Assembly (NCBI GenBank): GCA_964595945.1
Contig: CAZQSL010000006.1
Span: forward strand, 1-60,832
Direction: 5' to 3'
Origin: CAZQSL01 sp964595945
GTDB taxonomy: Bacteria; UBP15; UBA6099; JAJRTR01
DNA length: 60,832 bases
This document shows, piece after piece, positions 1 through 8,852 of this stretch. The notes below the pieces were generated by a model that saw only the letters and a program-made list of their open reading frames with translations, had not been told where the DNA came from and ran no database searches. How positions within the stretch are numbered: position 1 is the stretch's first letter; every line of letters begins with the position of its first letter. A program made the translations under genes and the position numbers.

Positions 1-2
1 GG

Positions 3-1205
3 GTGGGTCAATTTTCGACGCCGCCATGGGTCATTTTTGCTCGCCGTTTAACACTCGTGTCACAATCCGATGTGCTCGCCGGCGGAAAGAACCTCCTTTC
101 GCTATTTCCTGATTTCGGGGGAGAACTGCTTGTTGTCACTGGTGATACGGCGAGTTTGTTCGACAGAATCGAAAAACATCGGGAGAGTGGACACAGCGTG
201 ACAGTGCTCGCAACCGGCGATCCGCTGATGCACGGCATAGGCAATTCGATAATCCGAAGATTCGGAACCGGGAACGTAAAGATACATCCTGGTGTGTCAT
301 CCGTTCAGGCAGGGCTAACGTTGCTGGGGCTCGACATGGCTGAAACGAATGTGATAAGCCGACACGGAAGAGACCGTGATGATCTGCGAAAAGTACTGTT
401 TCATCGTAATAGTGTGGTGCTGACCGGTGGTGGTAACACGGTAGCTCTATTGAGGGAACTCGTCGAGGTTGTGCCGTCTTCTTCAGAATGGGATGGCGCG
501 GTGTGTCAGCGGATATGCTCCAGTGACGAGAGTATTTTGAGAGGCACTATCGGACAGCTTGCCAGAAAACGTAAATTCGCGGAACCCAACTTGATCGTTG
601 TCTGCAATCCCACATCCATACAAGAAACTGCTGCTGTGCGTTTCGGTCGTTCTGACGGTGAATTCATGTGCGATGCCCACATGATCACTCGCTCCGAAGT
701 ACGGGCGGTGACTCTGTCAAAACTTGATTTGAGTACCGCTTCAAACATGTGGGACGTCGGGGCTGGTTCAGGGGCTGTCGGGATCGAAGCAGCACTCATG
801 AATCCGGGAATGATTGTAATATCAATTGAGCAGAATGCGGAAAGAGTGGCGAACATCTACCATAATGCGGCCATGCACGATGTGAAAAACCTAAAAGTGA
901 TTGAGGGTGACGCTACAAAAGTATGCCGCGCGATGCCAGCCCCGGACAGAGTTTTTATAGGCGGCGGCGGTGATAGCCTTGGCGATATTATGGAAATATC
1001 TGTCAGAAAACTGAAAGCTGGCGGAACGCTTGTCCTTAATACTGTCACGCTCGAATCATTTCATGCGGCAAGGGAGTTCTTCACTAAACGGCGTGTTAAA
1101 TACGAATGCGTGACGATGCAATTATCGCGAATGTTACCTGTTGGGAATTACTCCGTTATGAAACCGGACAATCCGATAAGTATTTTCCGGATAGTGAAAC
1201 CATGA
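3..1205 (+). CDS. cobL: Cobalt-precorrin-6B/7 methyltransferase, CbiE-CbiT fusion (5' partial)
   Basis: Fusion of the CbiE (C5) and CbiT (C15, decarboxylating) methyltransferases of the corrin ring pathway; together they add two methyl groups and remove the ring-C acetate carboxylate. The CbiE half (about residues 1-200) shows DVLAGGK and the tetrapyrrole-methylase motif GDPLMHG near residue 72. The CbiT half (about 220-400) has the Rossmann SAM loop DVGAGSG at residues 251-257. The usual N-terminal GxGPG strand of CbiE is not visible: the first codon that can act as a start is a GTG at base 3, and residues 1-12 do not resemble the family. The gene most likely begins outside the window. It overlaps the next gene by ATGA. 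First visible gene of a nine-gene cobalamin operon; CbiC, CbiD and the precorrin-6 reductase are not in view and may lie upstream. Confidence 0.9.
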   Translation: MGQFSTPPWVIFARRLTLVSQSDVLAGGKNLLSLFPDFGGELLVVTGDTASLFDRIEKHRESGHSVTVLATGDPLMHGIGNSIIRRFGTGNVKIHPGVSSVQAGLTLLGLDMAETNVISRHGRDRDDLRKVLFHRNSVVLTGGGNTVALLRELVEVVPSSSEWDGAVCQRICSSDESILRGTIGQLARKRKFAEPNLIVVCNPTSIQETAAVRFGRSDGEFMCDAHMITRSEVRAVTLSKLDLSTASNMWDVGAGSGAVGIEAALMNPGMIVISIEQNAERVANIYHNAAMHDVKNLKVIEGDATKVCRAMPAPDRVFIGGGGDSLGDIMEISVRKLKAGGTLVLNTVTLESFHAAREFFTKRRVKYECVTMQLSRMLPVGNYSVMKPDNPISIFRIVKP

Positions 1206-1930
1206 GCAAACAACGCGCGCGAGCCAAGCTGTTCCTTGTCGGTGTCGGCCCCGGCGATCCCGATCTCGTCACCATAAAAGCAATAAATATCGTGCGTGAA
1301 TCCGACGTATTGTTCGTGCCTGTCGGTAAAGCCGGCACCGAAGAATCAATCGCGAGAGAAATCATTTCCGTCCATGTCGATTTGTCGAAGAAGCATGTAG
1401 TTGCCCTGAACTTTCCTATGGTCAGGGGCAGCAGAAATATCGCTGAAAAGATAGAACCAGCCGCTGCAACGGTGGTACGGGAAGTTAGAACGCACGGGAC
1501 AGGAGCACTGATAACAATCGGGTGTCCGACCATATATTCCACTGCCTGCAATCTTGCGCGTCTTCTCGACGGCATTGACATAGCTGTTGAAATAGTGCCT
1601 GGTGTCAGTTCTATCAATGCCGCAGCAGCCTCGACAGGCAGGGCAATTGTGTATTCCGAAGATAAGCTCGCCGTGATTCCCGCTGTTTACGCCATTGATG
1701 ATGCCGAGTTTTTCATAGCCCGTTTCGAGACCGTCGTGATGATGAAAATCCACTCCAGTCTCCCCACAATCATGAAATTGCTTTCACGGCATGATCTCTT
1801 GGAAAGTTCATTTCTTGTTGAAAACGCGTCTGCGAGACATCAGAAAATCACTCCGCTTGCTGATCTGCCGACTAATTATGCCGCGGGGTACATGAGCACG
1901 ATAATAGTTCATACGAAAAGGGAGGCTTAA
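1202..1930 (+). CDS. cbiL: Precorrin-2 / cobalt-factor II C20-methyltransferase
   Basis: Adds the C20 methyl group to (cobalt-)precorrin-2 using SAM, an early corrin-ring step. The protein is 242 aa and opens with the tetrapyrrole-methylase strand VGVGPGDPDLVT at residues 13-24, followed by ESDVLFVPVGK, characteristic of the CobI/CbiL branch. VPGVSSINAAA, the second family motif, lies near residue 134. I chose the ATG at 1202, which overlaps the TGA of the preceding gene (ATGA), over an in-frame ATG at 1106 inside it. The stop TAA shares its last A with the next ATG (TAATG), so translation of the cluster is probably coupled. Context (CbiG downstream) suggests the cobalt-early anaerobic substrate. 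Confidence 0.9.
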   Translation: MSKQRARAKLFLVGVGPGDPDLVTIKAINIVRESDVLFVPVGKAGTEESIAREIISVHVDLSKKHVVALNFPMVRGSRNIAEKIEPAAATVVREVRTHGTGALITIGCPTIYSTACNLARLLDGIDIAVEIVPGVSSINAAAASTGRAIVYSEDKLAVIPAVYAIDDAEFFIARFETVVMMKIHSSLPTIMKLLSRHDLLESSFLVENASARHQKITPLADLPTNYAAGYMSTIIVHTKREA

Positions 1931-2694
1931 TGGCAACTGTATATTTCATAGGCGCCGGGCCGGGCGACCCGGAACTTATCACGCTTAAGGCGGTGGACAG
2001 GATTGGCCGCGCCGGGCTGATCCTTTATGCCGGTTCGCTTGTGCCGCGCGAAGTATTCATTCCACACATAAAAATTGAAGCTAATAAAATCATCGACACA
2101 GCCTCACTTGCTCTTGAAGAAATCATGGGGTTCATCCGCGAAGCTGTATCACGTGGAGAAGATGTCGCCCGCATTCACACCGGTGATCCTTCAATTTTCG
2201 GGGCTATATATGAGCAGATGGTTATGCTCGAATGCGAGGGCATCGAATATGAAATAGTCCCCGGTGTTTCATCCGCCATGGCCGCGGCAGCCGTGCTGAA
2301 ATCAGAGTTCACGGTGCCACTTGTCACCCAGACGGTGATATTCACGAGAATGGAGGGGGCTACGCCCGTGCCGGAATGCGAACGCATAGAATCGCTCGCG
2401 GCGCACAATTCATCCATGGTGATTTTCCTCAGTGCCGCGCGTGGCGAGTCGGTAAGGAATGCGCTTCTCACTCATCATCCGTCATCGACACCGGTCGCGA
2501 TTGCGTACAAAGTGGGATGGCCGGACCAGAAAATATTCAGAACTATCGTGGCACATATTCCAGAAACGCTTGCGGAAAACGGTATCGGCCAGCACGCGCT
2601 GATCCTTGTCGGCAGTGCATTCGATGCCGTCAGGCGCAGCGATCTACGGTCGGTTCTGTACGGTGAACAAAAGCTTGTCGGCAAGGGTGAATAA
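1930..2694 (+). CDS. cbiF: Cobalt-precorrin-4 C11-methyltransferase
   Basis: Methylates C11 of (cobalt-)precorrin-4. It is 254 aa, the normal family length. Visible motifs are FIGAGPGDPELIT at residues 6-18, LILYAGSLVP (typical of the CobM/CbiF subfamily) near residue 32, HTGDPSIFGA near residue 82, and EIVPGVSSAMAAAA near residue 107. Start ATG 1930 overlaps the upstream stop. It stops with TAA at 2692-2694 and the GTG of the next gene follows immediately, so there is no spacer. CbiF supplies the substrate opened by CbiG, which is the N-terminal half of the next gene product. Confidence 0.92.
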   Translation: MATVYFIGAGPGDPELITLKAVDRIGRAGLILYAGSLVPREVFIPHIKIEANKIIDTASLALEEIMGFIREAVSRGEDVARIHTGDPSIFGAIYEQMVMLECEGIEYEIVPGVSSAMAAAAVLKSEFTVPLVTQTVIFTRMEGATPVPECERIESLAAHNSSMVIFLSAARGESVRNALLTHHPSSTPVAIAYKVGWPDQKIFRTIVAHIPETLAENGIGQHALILVGSAFDAVRRSDLRSVLYGEQKLVGKGE

Positions 2695-4536
2695 GTGAAA
2701 ACAGCCATCTGGACAATAACAGTGAAATCACTTGCGCCTGCGTTTCGCTGTGCGACAGGACTTGACGATGTGGACATTTTCGCTCCAGCACAGGTTGCTG
2801 CCATGCACCCGAATGACATCATACCATATGAGAGGCTCGCAGATGTCGTAGGTGATGTTTTTGAGAAATATGAGCTTCACATTTTCATCATGGCTACTGG
2901 AATAGTAGTGAGAACGATTGCCAGGCTATTGATAGACAAGACAAAAGACCCGGCCGTGCTTGTCATGGACGACAATGGCGAACATGTTATCAGTCTTGTT
3001 TCTGGTCATATCGGACATGCAAACGAATACGCAATAAAAATTTCAAAAATCACCGGCGCGAAACCGGTCATTACAACCGCTACTGATAATTCCGGGATAA
3101 TGGCTTTCGATGCGCTTGCCGCAAAACTCGGGGCGGTTGTTGAGAATAAAGATGTCATCAAACACGTTTCCCGGTGCATGCTCGGCAAGGTGCCAGTAGC
3201 GCTCGCATGTGATCGCGCGCTATATCGTGAATATTATACTGGCAATAAAGAGGCACGCGTTGTTCACATCGCAGATGATGAACCCTACAGACTTGGAGAA
3301 TTTCAGGCTGCATGCGTGTTTTCCGAAAAGATCGTGAAGATACCAGAAGGCGCAAGAAGCACAACGCTTGTAATAAGACCGAAAAATCTTGTCCTCGGTG
3401 TTGGATGTAACAGAGGAACCAGTATAAATGAAATAGAAAGCGCGGTTGTGCAGCTGTTCAGTGACAACAGTCTGTCTCTGACGTCCATCAGATCAGTTGC
3501 GACTATCGACATTAAATCGGATGAAGATGGAATAGTTAATTATGCAGCGGGCATCGGTGCCGGTCTCGTGTGTTTCAGTGCTGATGTGCTGGATTCCGTA
3601 GACAATCCCGAATTGTCACCTCCATCGGAGTATTCCCTTAAACATGTCGGAGCAAAAGGTGTTTGCGAGCAGGCTTCGCTCGCGGCATGCGGTGCTGGTG
3701 GAGAACTAATCGTCAAAAAGCAAGTCAGCGGAAATGTTACTCTCGCTGTCGCAAAGACTGCTTTTTCAACACATTTCGGGGGTGGAAAATTGTATGTTGT
3801 AGGAATTGGCCCAGGTGATATCGACTGCATGTCAGCACACGCCCGCCGGGTTATTGAATTATGTGACAAGGTTGCCGGATATGGGAAATACATTGAACTT
3901 GTTTCCGTCTTGATCGAAGGAAAACAGATCATGACAACTGGCATGACGCACGAAACCGAACGTGTTGAAATGGCGATTGACGAAGCGATTCGTGGCGCAA
4001 ATATTGCCCTCGTCTGCTCTGGCGATGCGGGGATATATGGTCTTGCAGGGCTTGTTTACGAAAGACTTCACCTTAAGGGAGAACACCTCGATGTCGAAGT
4101 GGTGCCTGGCATCACGGCAGCGGTTTCTGCGGCATCCATAGCAGGCGCGCCACTCACGAATGACTTCATCACGCTGAGCCTGTCCGATCTTCTCACCTCC
4201 GAAGATGTAGTCAGGAAACGCATCATGACGGCTGCCGTTTCAGGAATGGTCACGGTTGTTTACAATCCAGCGGGTAGAAAACGCAGGGAAATGCTTGAAT
4301 TTCTCGGGATGTCATTCATGCAATGCCGACGGCACAAAACGGTTGTGGCTGTAGCTACTAATGTTATGCGCTGTGGTCAGAAAGTTATACTGACATCTTT
4401 GGAAAACATGCTGGAGTATGAAATCGACATGAATACAGTTCTGATTATCGGGAACGACGACACAGTTGTAATCGACGGGAAAATGGTGACAAAACGCGGA
4501 TATGAAAACAAAATGGAGAATGGAATTTATGAATAA
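2695..4536 (+). CDS. CbiG-CbiH fusion: cobalt-precorrin-5A hydrolase / C17-methyltransferase
   Basis: A 613-aa bifunctional protein. Residues 1-355 resemble CbiG, which opens the lactone of cobalt-precorrin-5A and releases acetaldehyde: LHIFIMATGIVVRTIA, SLVSGHIGHANE and ITTATDNSG in the N-terminal part, then VLGVGCNRGTS and the CbiG C-terminal CEQASL/AACGAGGEL region. Residues 365-600 form a complete tetrapyrrole methylase of the CobJ/CbiH type (C17 methylation and ring contraction): YVVGIGPGDIDCMSAHAR at about 367, GYGKYIEL, and CSGDAGIYGLAGL near residue 440. Start GTG 2695 directly follows the upstream stop. Presence of CbiG is the clearest sign that this is the anaerobic, cobalt-early pathway. 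In many bacteria the two halves are separate genes. It overlaps the next gene by 8 nt. Confidence 0.92.
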   Translation: MKTAIWTITVKSLAPAFRCATGLDDVDIFAPAQVAAMHPNDIIPYERLADVVGDVFEKYELHIFIMATGIVVRTIARLLIDKTKDPAVLVMDDNGEHVISLVSGHIGHANEYAIKISKITGAKPVITTATDNSGIMAFDALAAKLGAVVENKDVIKHVSRCMLGKVPVALACDRALYREYYTGNKEARVVHIADDEPYRLGEFQAACVFSEKIVKIPEGARSTTLVIRPKNLVLGVGCNRGTSINEIESAVVQLFSDNSLSLTSIRSVATIDIKSDEDGIVNYAAGIGAGLVCFSADVLDSVDNPELSPPSEYSLKHVGAKGVCEQASLAACGAGGELIVKKQVSGNVTLAVAKTAFSTHFGGGKLYVVGIGPGDIDCMSAHARRVIELCDKVAGYGKYIELVSVLIEGKQIMTTGMTHETERVEMAIDEAIRGANIALVCSGDAGIYGLAGLVYERLHLKGEHLDVEVVPGITAAVSAASIAGAPLTNDFITLSLSDLLTSEDVVRKRIMTAAVSGMVTVVYNPAGRKRREMLEFLGMSFMQCRRHKTVVAVATNVMRCGQKVILTSLENMLEYEIDMNTVLIIGNDDTVVIDGKMVTKRGYENKMENGIYE

Positions 4537-5050
4537 AGGATTGCTCATCGTCAACACCGGCAATGGCAAGGGAAAAACGACAGCCGCTCTCGGACAGACT
4601 TTGAGAGCACTTGGATATGGATACAGAGTCTGTTTTATACAGTTCATAAAAGGTTCATGGAAATATGGCGAACTGAATTCAGTCAAACGTTATGATGACC
4701 TGCTTGATTTCCATGTTACAGGAAATGGATTCATATTCAATTCTGAAAACAGTGAAAAGGGAAAGTATGCCGCAGTTGAAGGATGGAATTTTGCGAAGTC
4801 GGTGATCGCTTCCGGGAAATATTTTCTCGTTGTCCTTGATGAATTAACCTATCTGATTAACTATGGTTTTATTGATGTTGACGACGTGCATGACACGCTG
4901 GCGTGCCGCCCAGAGCATCTTCACGTGATAGTAACCGGCAGGGATGCGCCTCTGAAACTTATTGAAGCTGCCGATCTCGTGTCGGAAATCCACGAGGTTA
5001 AACATCCATATAAGTCTGGCGTTATGGGACAAAAAGGTATTGAATTCTGA
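4529..5050 (+). CDS. cobA: Corrinoid adenosyltransferase, CobA/CobO type
   Basis: Transfers the adenosyl group of ATP to cob(I)yrinic acid a,c-diamide or cobinamide. The 173-aa protein has the P-loop GNGKGKTT at residues 11-18 and the VVLDELTYLINYG segment near residue 100 that marks the CobA/BtuR family; it ends HPYKSGVMGQKGIEF, where family members have the similar KH.f..Gi.Aq.GIE.. I place the start at ATG 4529, preceded by GGAG at 4515-4518; the longer in-frame ATG at 4502 adds nine residues without a better site. It overlaps the end of the CbiG-CbiH gene. The DNA is visibly AT-richer than most of the window; for example 4621-4680 has 20 G/C in 60 bases. Confidence 0.9.
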   Translation: MNKGLLIVNTGNGKGKTTAALGQTLRALGYGYRVCFIQFIKGSWKYGELNSVKRYDDLLDFHVTGNGFIFNSENSEKGKYAAVEGWNFAKSVIASGKYFLVVLDELTYLINYGFIDVDDVHDTLACRPEHLHVIVTGRDAPLKLIEAADLVSEIHEVKHPYKSGVMGQKGIEF

Positions 5051-5069
5051 TTGTTTTACACACAGTGCG

Positions 5070-6032
5070 GTGCTCGTGGTAACGGCAGCGTTCATCATTG
5101 ATCTTGCAATCGGCGATCCGGTGTACAGGTTTCACCCAATTCGTCTTATAGGCTGCAATCTCATCGCGCCAGTGGAACGGCTGTTGCGTCGCGCAGGACT
5201 AAATGGCAAATCGGGTGGTTTGTTTTTTTTGCTGTTGGTTCTTCTAATCCCTGCGGGGCTTGTGATCAGTGTCGGCATGCTCCTTTCCTCATTTAAAATC
5301 ATCGTTTTCATTTTTGATATTTACATAGTGTATTCATGCATTGCTACGAAGGATTTATGGGTTCATGTGAGGCGTGTGATGAAACGGCTGGATGAGGACG
5401 ATATTGTATCCGCGCGCTCTGAACTTTCAATGATAGTGGGCCGGGAAACCGAGTCACTTGACGAACAGGCCATCATGCGGGCCTGTGTCGAAACTCTCGC
5501 GGAAAATTTTTCGGATGGGATAATTGCGCCCATGATGTACGCGATGGCTGGCGGCGCGCCGCTCGCGATTTTTTACAAAGCGGCCAACACGATGGATTCG
5601 ATGGTGGGCTATAAAGATGAAAAATACAGTGACTTCGGATTCTTTCCGGCAAAATTCGATGACATGGTGAACTGGCTTCCGGCTCGCGTTTCCATGTGTT
5701 TGCTGCTGGCCGTTGGAATTTTCACGTGCGGGATAAACCGACGGGAAGCCATAAAGGCGGCATTTGCGGATCGCAGGAAACACGCGTCACCCAACGCTGG
5801 ACATCCCGAAGCGGCGATGGCCGGATTGCTCGGAGTGAGGCTCGGCGGGCCGAATCGTTATCATGGAGAACTCGTGGTTAAGCCGTGGCTGAATGAAAGC
5901 GGTGCGGAAATCACTCGCGTGGATGTCGTGCGTGCGTGGCGCATTACTCTTGTGTCGGCGATACTTGCACTGCTGCTGTTCGGTGCGACCAGAATAATAA
6001 TTGAAATGGTGGTTGCACATGGAAAAAACTAA
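5070..6032 (+). CDS. cbiB: Adenosylcobinamide-phosphate synthase CbiB
   Basis: Integral membrane enzyme that joins adenosylcobyric acid to (R)-1-amino-2-propanol or its phosphate. Family hallmarks are IIDLAIGDPVYRFHPIRLIG near the N-terminus, ETLAENFSDGIIAPMMYAMAGG in the middle, and NTMDSMVGYKDEKYSDFG followed by ASPNAGHPEAAMAGLLGVRLGG. Several hydrophobic segments are visible, including one near residue 60 and one at the C-terminus. The open frame extends upstream to 4962 inside cobA; I favour GTG 5070, which gives 320 aa and places the conserved DxxxGDP at the usual distance, but TTG 5040 or GTG 5076 are possible because no clear Shine-Dalgarno is present. The start is therefore uncertain by about 30 bases. 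Confidence 0.88.
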   Translation: MLVVTAAFIIDLAIGDPVYRFHPIRLIGCNLIAPVERLLRRAGLNGKSGGLFFLLLVLLIPAGLVISVGMLLSSFKIIVFIFDIYIVYSCIATKDLWVHVRRVMKRLDEDDIVSARSELSMIVGRETESLDEQAIMRACVETLAENFSDGIIAPMMYAMAGGAPLAIFYKAANTMDSMVGYKDEKYSDFGFFPAKFDDMVNWLPARVSMCLLLAVGIFTCGINRREAIKAAFADRRKHASPNAGHPEAAMAGLLGVRLGGPNRYHGELVVKPWLNESGAEITRVDVVRAWRITLVSAILALLLFGATRIIIEMVVAHGKN

Positions 6033-7515
6033 AAACATTGCGTTCCTCGGCACAGGTTCCGATGTCGGCAAAAGCGTGGTGGCGACTGCGTATTGCAGGA
6101 TATTGAAACAGCACGGAATTAGTGTTGCTCCATTTAAAGCGCAGAACATGTCAAACAATTCTTATGTATCGCTCGAAGGCGGAGAGATCGGGCGCGCACA
6201 GGCGGCGCAGGCTGAGGCGGCCGGATTGCTTCCGTCTATTCACATGAATCCGGTGCTGCTCAAACCATGCAGCGAAAAGGGTGCGCAGGTAATCGTGCAG
6301 GGCCGTGTCCATGGCAATATGATGGCTGGCGAATACTACCGTTACAAACGTGAAATCAAAAGTTGCGTAATGGACAGTTATGACACGCTCGCGACGCAGT
6401 ATGAAGCCATTGTGATCGAGGGCGCCGGGTCATGCTGCGAGGTCAATCTGCGTGAAAACGATATTGTAAATTTCGACATGGCGCTGAGTGCTAATTCGCC
6501 TGTGGTGCTTGTCGCGGATATCGAGCGCGGCGGCGTGTTCGCTCAGATTATCGGCTCGCTCGAACTGATTTCAGAAGAAGAGCGAAACCTTGTCGCAGGA
6601 TTCATCATTAACAAGTTTCGCGGCGACTCGGCACTGTTCGACAGCGGAGTGGATTTCATCGAAAAACAGACGGGCAAACCTGTCCTTGGCGTTGTGCCGT
6701 ATTATAGAGGCTTCAGCATCGATCTGGAAGACAGCCTGTCGCTCGATACGTATAAAAGCCGAAAACAGTCAAAATATCGTTCTATTGAAATAGCCGCCGT
6801 GCGGCTTCCGCATATTTCCAATTTCACCGATCTCGACGCGCTCGCGCAAGATGGCGATGTTGTGGTGAACTGGCTCGACAGCCCATCGAGGCTCGACGGG
6901 TTCCACGCGGTAATCATTCCGGGCAGCAAAAGTGTGATAAATGATATGATGTGGCTGGAGCGCACCGGATGGAAGATTGCACTTGCGGACTATGCGCGCA
7001 ACCTTCGTGGCGTGATCGCCGGAATTTGCGGCGGCTATCAGATGCTCGGACATAGAATCACTGATCCGAATGGCATTGAGGGGGACATAACAGAAATCAA
7101 TGGTCTCGGCCTGCTCGACGTGACAACTGAAATAGAACCGGTGAAAACCGTGCGCCTTTCAACCGGCTGCGACTACATATTCGGCAAGCAGGTGCGCGGC
7201 TATGAAATTCACATGGGAGCAACCGCAATCGGCAGGAAGGTGAATCCATTCATGAATATCGCGGGCAATCATGAAGGCGCCATGACGCCTGACGGCGGTG
7301 TGTTCGGCAGTTATTTGCACGGTCTGTTTGACAGTGGCGAATTCAGAAAGTGCTTTTTGACTTCTGTAGCAAGGCACGCCGGGCAGACATTCGACGAGTC
7401 AATCCCGCGTCGTGATTATTGGGAAGTAAAGAATGAAAACTATGACAGGCTTGCGGCGCATTTCGAGAAATACACAGACGCCAAATCTGTGATGGAGATA
7501 ATGGGATGGCGGTAG
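6019..7515 (+). CDS. cobQ: Cobyric acid synthase (glutamine-dependent)
   Basis: Amidates the b, d, e and g side chains of adenosylcobyrinic a,c-diamide using glutamine and ATP. The 498-aa protein begins with the ATP-binding segment FLGTGSDVGKSVVATAYCRIL, continues with FKAQNMSNNSYV and GRAQAAQAEAAG, typical of CobQ/CbiP, and carries a class-I-like glutamine amidotransferase domain at its C-terminus: GICGGYQMLG with the nucleophile Cys near residue 337 and GSYLHGLFD with the catalytic His. ATG 6019 is preferred over TTG 6001 because the protein then starts directly before the P-loop strand; a GGTGG lies six bases upstream. It overlaps the end of cbiB by 14 bp and the start of the following gene by 10 bp. 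Confidence 0.95.
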   Translation: MEKTKNIAFLGTGSDVGKSVVATAYCRILKQHGISVAPFKAQNMSNNSYVSLEGGEIGRAQAAQAEAAGLLPSIHMNPVLLKPCSEKGAQVIVQGRVHGNMMAGEYYRYKREIKSCVMDSYDTLATQYEAIVIEGAGSCCEVNLRENDIVNFDMALSANSPVVLVADIERGGVFAQIIGSLELISEEERNLVAGFIINKFRGDSALFDSGVDFIEKQTGKPVLGVVPYYRGFSIDLEDSLSLDTYKSRKQSKYRSIEIAAVRLPHISNFTDLDALAQDGDVVVNWLDSPSRLDGFHAVIIPGSKSVINDMMWLERTGWKIALADYARNLRGVIAGICGGYQMLGHRITDPNGIEGDITEINGLGLLDVTTEIEPVKTVRLSTGCDYIFGKQVRGYEIHMGATAIGRKVNPFMNIAGNHEGAMTPDGGVFGSYLHGLFDSGEFRKCFLTSVARHAGQTFDESIPRRDYWEVKNENYDRLAAHFEKYTDAKSVMEIMGWR

Positions 7516-8852
7516 AAACGGCAAGAGCCATAGTAGTGGCAGGCGGTAACAGCGGTTGCGGAAAGACAACTGTTGCGCTCGCGATCATGGCCGCTTTTAC
7601 CCGTCGCGGACTGACTGTACAGCCATTCAAAGCTGGCCCTGACTATATAGACCCGTCGCTGCACGAAGTAGTGGGCCATGCGCCTTCCATAAATCTCGAC
7701 ACATGGATGATGCCGGAAAGATTTCTGAAGCGCACATTCGCGGAGCGGGCATCACATGCCGGATTATCTATAATTGAGGGCGTCATGGGACTGCACGATG
7801 GAAAGTCGCCGGAATCGTCCGAAGGTTCCACTGCCGAGCTTGCCTGTCTGCTTGGCGTGCCCGTTTTGCTCGTTGTCAATGTCGGCTCGATGGCGCGCAC
7901 TGTCGCGGCTGTTATCAATGGCATCACGGAGTTCGACCGCAGGATAAACTTCGCAGGTGTTATCCTCAATGGCGCCGGGAGCGTCAGGCATTATGAAATG
8001 CTGAAGAAGTCAGTCGAAAAATACTGCGGATTGCCAGTTGCGGGCTGGTTGCCAAAAAGCAGTGAAATAGAAATGCCGTCGCGGCATCTCGGACTGCACA
8101 TGGGCAGTGAAGACGTGCTTGATGATCACATGCTTGACCGGCTTGCGGCGATTGCGCTTGATAATTTCAATCTTGATCTGATCTATGAGCGCGCGGCCAC
8201 AATAATTCAATATGACGAGAACGCATCTATTGAAGTGACAAAAAAGGGAATCGTTGCGATCGCGTACGACAGAGCATTCTGTTTTTATTATCACGACAAT
8301 ATCGACCTTCTTCGACAAATGGAATGGGAAGTAAAGTATTTCAGTCCAATAAACGATACGGAGCTTCCCGATGCAGACGCATACTATTTTGGTGGCGGCT
8401 ATCCTGAATTGCATGCGACGCGGCTTTCCGCCAATGTGGACATGCGCAATCAGATTTGGCAGAAGTCGCGCGATGGCGCCGTGATTTATGCCGAGTGCGG
8501 AGGACTCATGTATCTCGCCAGTGAACTGACAACAGCCGATGGCGCGTCATATCCGATGTGCGGATGCTTTGATTTTTCGACAAAAATGAATACCGGGCTT
8601 CGCTCGCTCGGCTACGTTGAAATTACGCCAAAATCCGACTGGTGGATTTTGAAATCCGATGCATCTGTTCGCGGCCACTGTTTCCATTATTCCGGGATCG
8701 TGGATAGTACGGCGGGATACGAAAATTTCTATTCTGGCCAGCCAGCCGGCAAGGCTGTAGCTTTCAGGACACGCAATACGGTAGCCTCGTATGTGCATCT
8801 TCATTTCAGCGGACTTGCAGGTGACTTCTCAATAAAGGATAACCTATGCTAA
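7506..8852 (+). CDS. cbiA: Cobyrinic acid a,c-diamide synthase
   Basis: Amidates the a and c acetate side chains of cobyrinic acid with glutamine and ATP. The 448-aa protein has the P-loop VAGGNSGCGKTTVALAIM, then QPFKAGPDYIDPSLH and the family segment EGVMGLHDG. The C-terminal amidotransferase domain shows AYYFGGGYPELHA and YAECGGLMYLA with the nucleophile Cys near residue 331, ending in SYVHLHFSG with the catalytic His. Length is normal. The start ATG lies inside the end of cobQ and is preceded by GGAG near 7495. In the pathway this step comes before adenosylation, so order in the operon is not order of use. Confidence 0.95.
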   Translation: MAVETARAIVVAGGNSGCGKTTVALAIMAAFTRRGLTVQPFKAGPDYIDPSLHEVVGHAPSINLDTWMMPERFLKRTFAERASHAGLSIIEGVMGLHDGKSPESSEGSTAELACLLGVPVLLVVNVGSMARTVAAVINGITEFDRRINFAGVILNGAGSVRHYEMLKKSVEKYCGLPVAGWLPKSSEIEMPSRHLGLHMGSEDVLDDHMLDRLAAIALDNFNLDLIYERAATIIQYDENASIEVTKKGIVAIAYDRAFCFYYHDNIDLLRQMEWEVKYFSPINDTELPDADAYYFGGGYPELHATRLSANVDMRNQIWQKSRDGAVIYAECGGLMYLASELTTADGASYPMCGCFDFSTKMNTGLRSLGYVEITPKSDWWILKSDASVRGHCFHYSGIVDSTAGYENFYSGQPAGKAVAFRTRNTVASYVHLHFSGLAGDFSIKDNLC

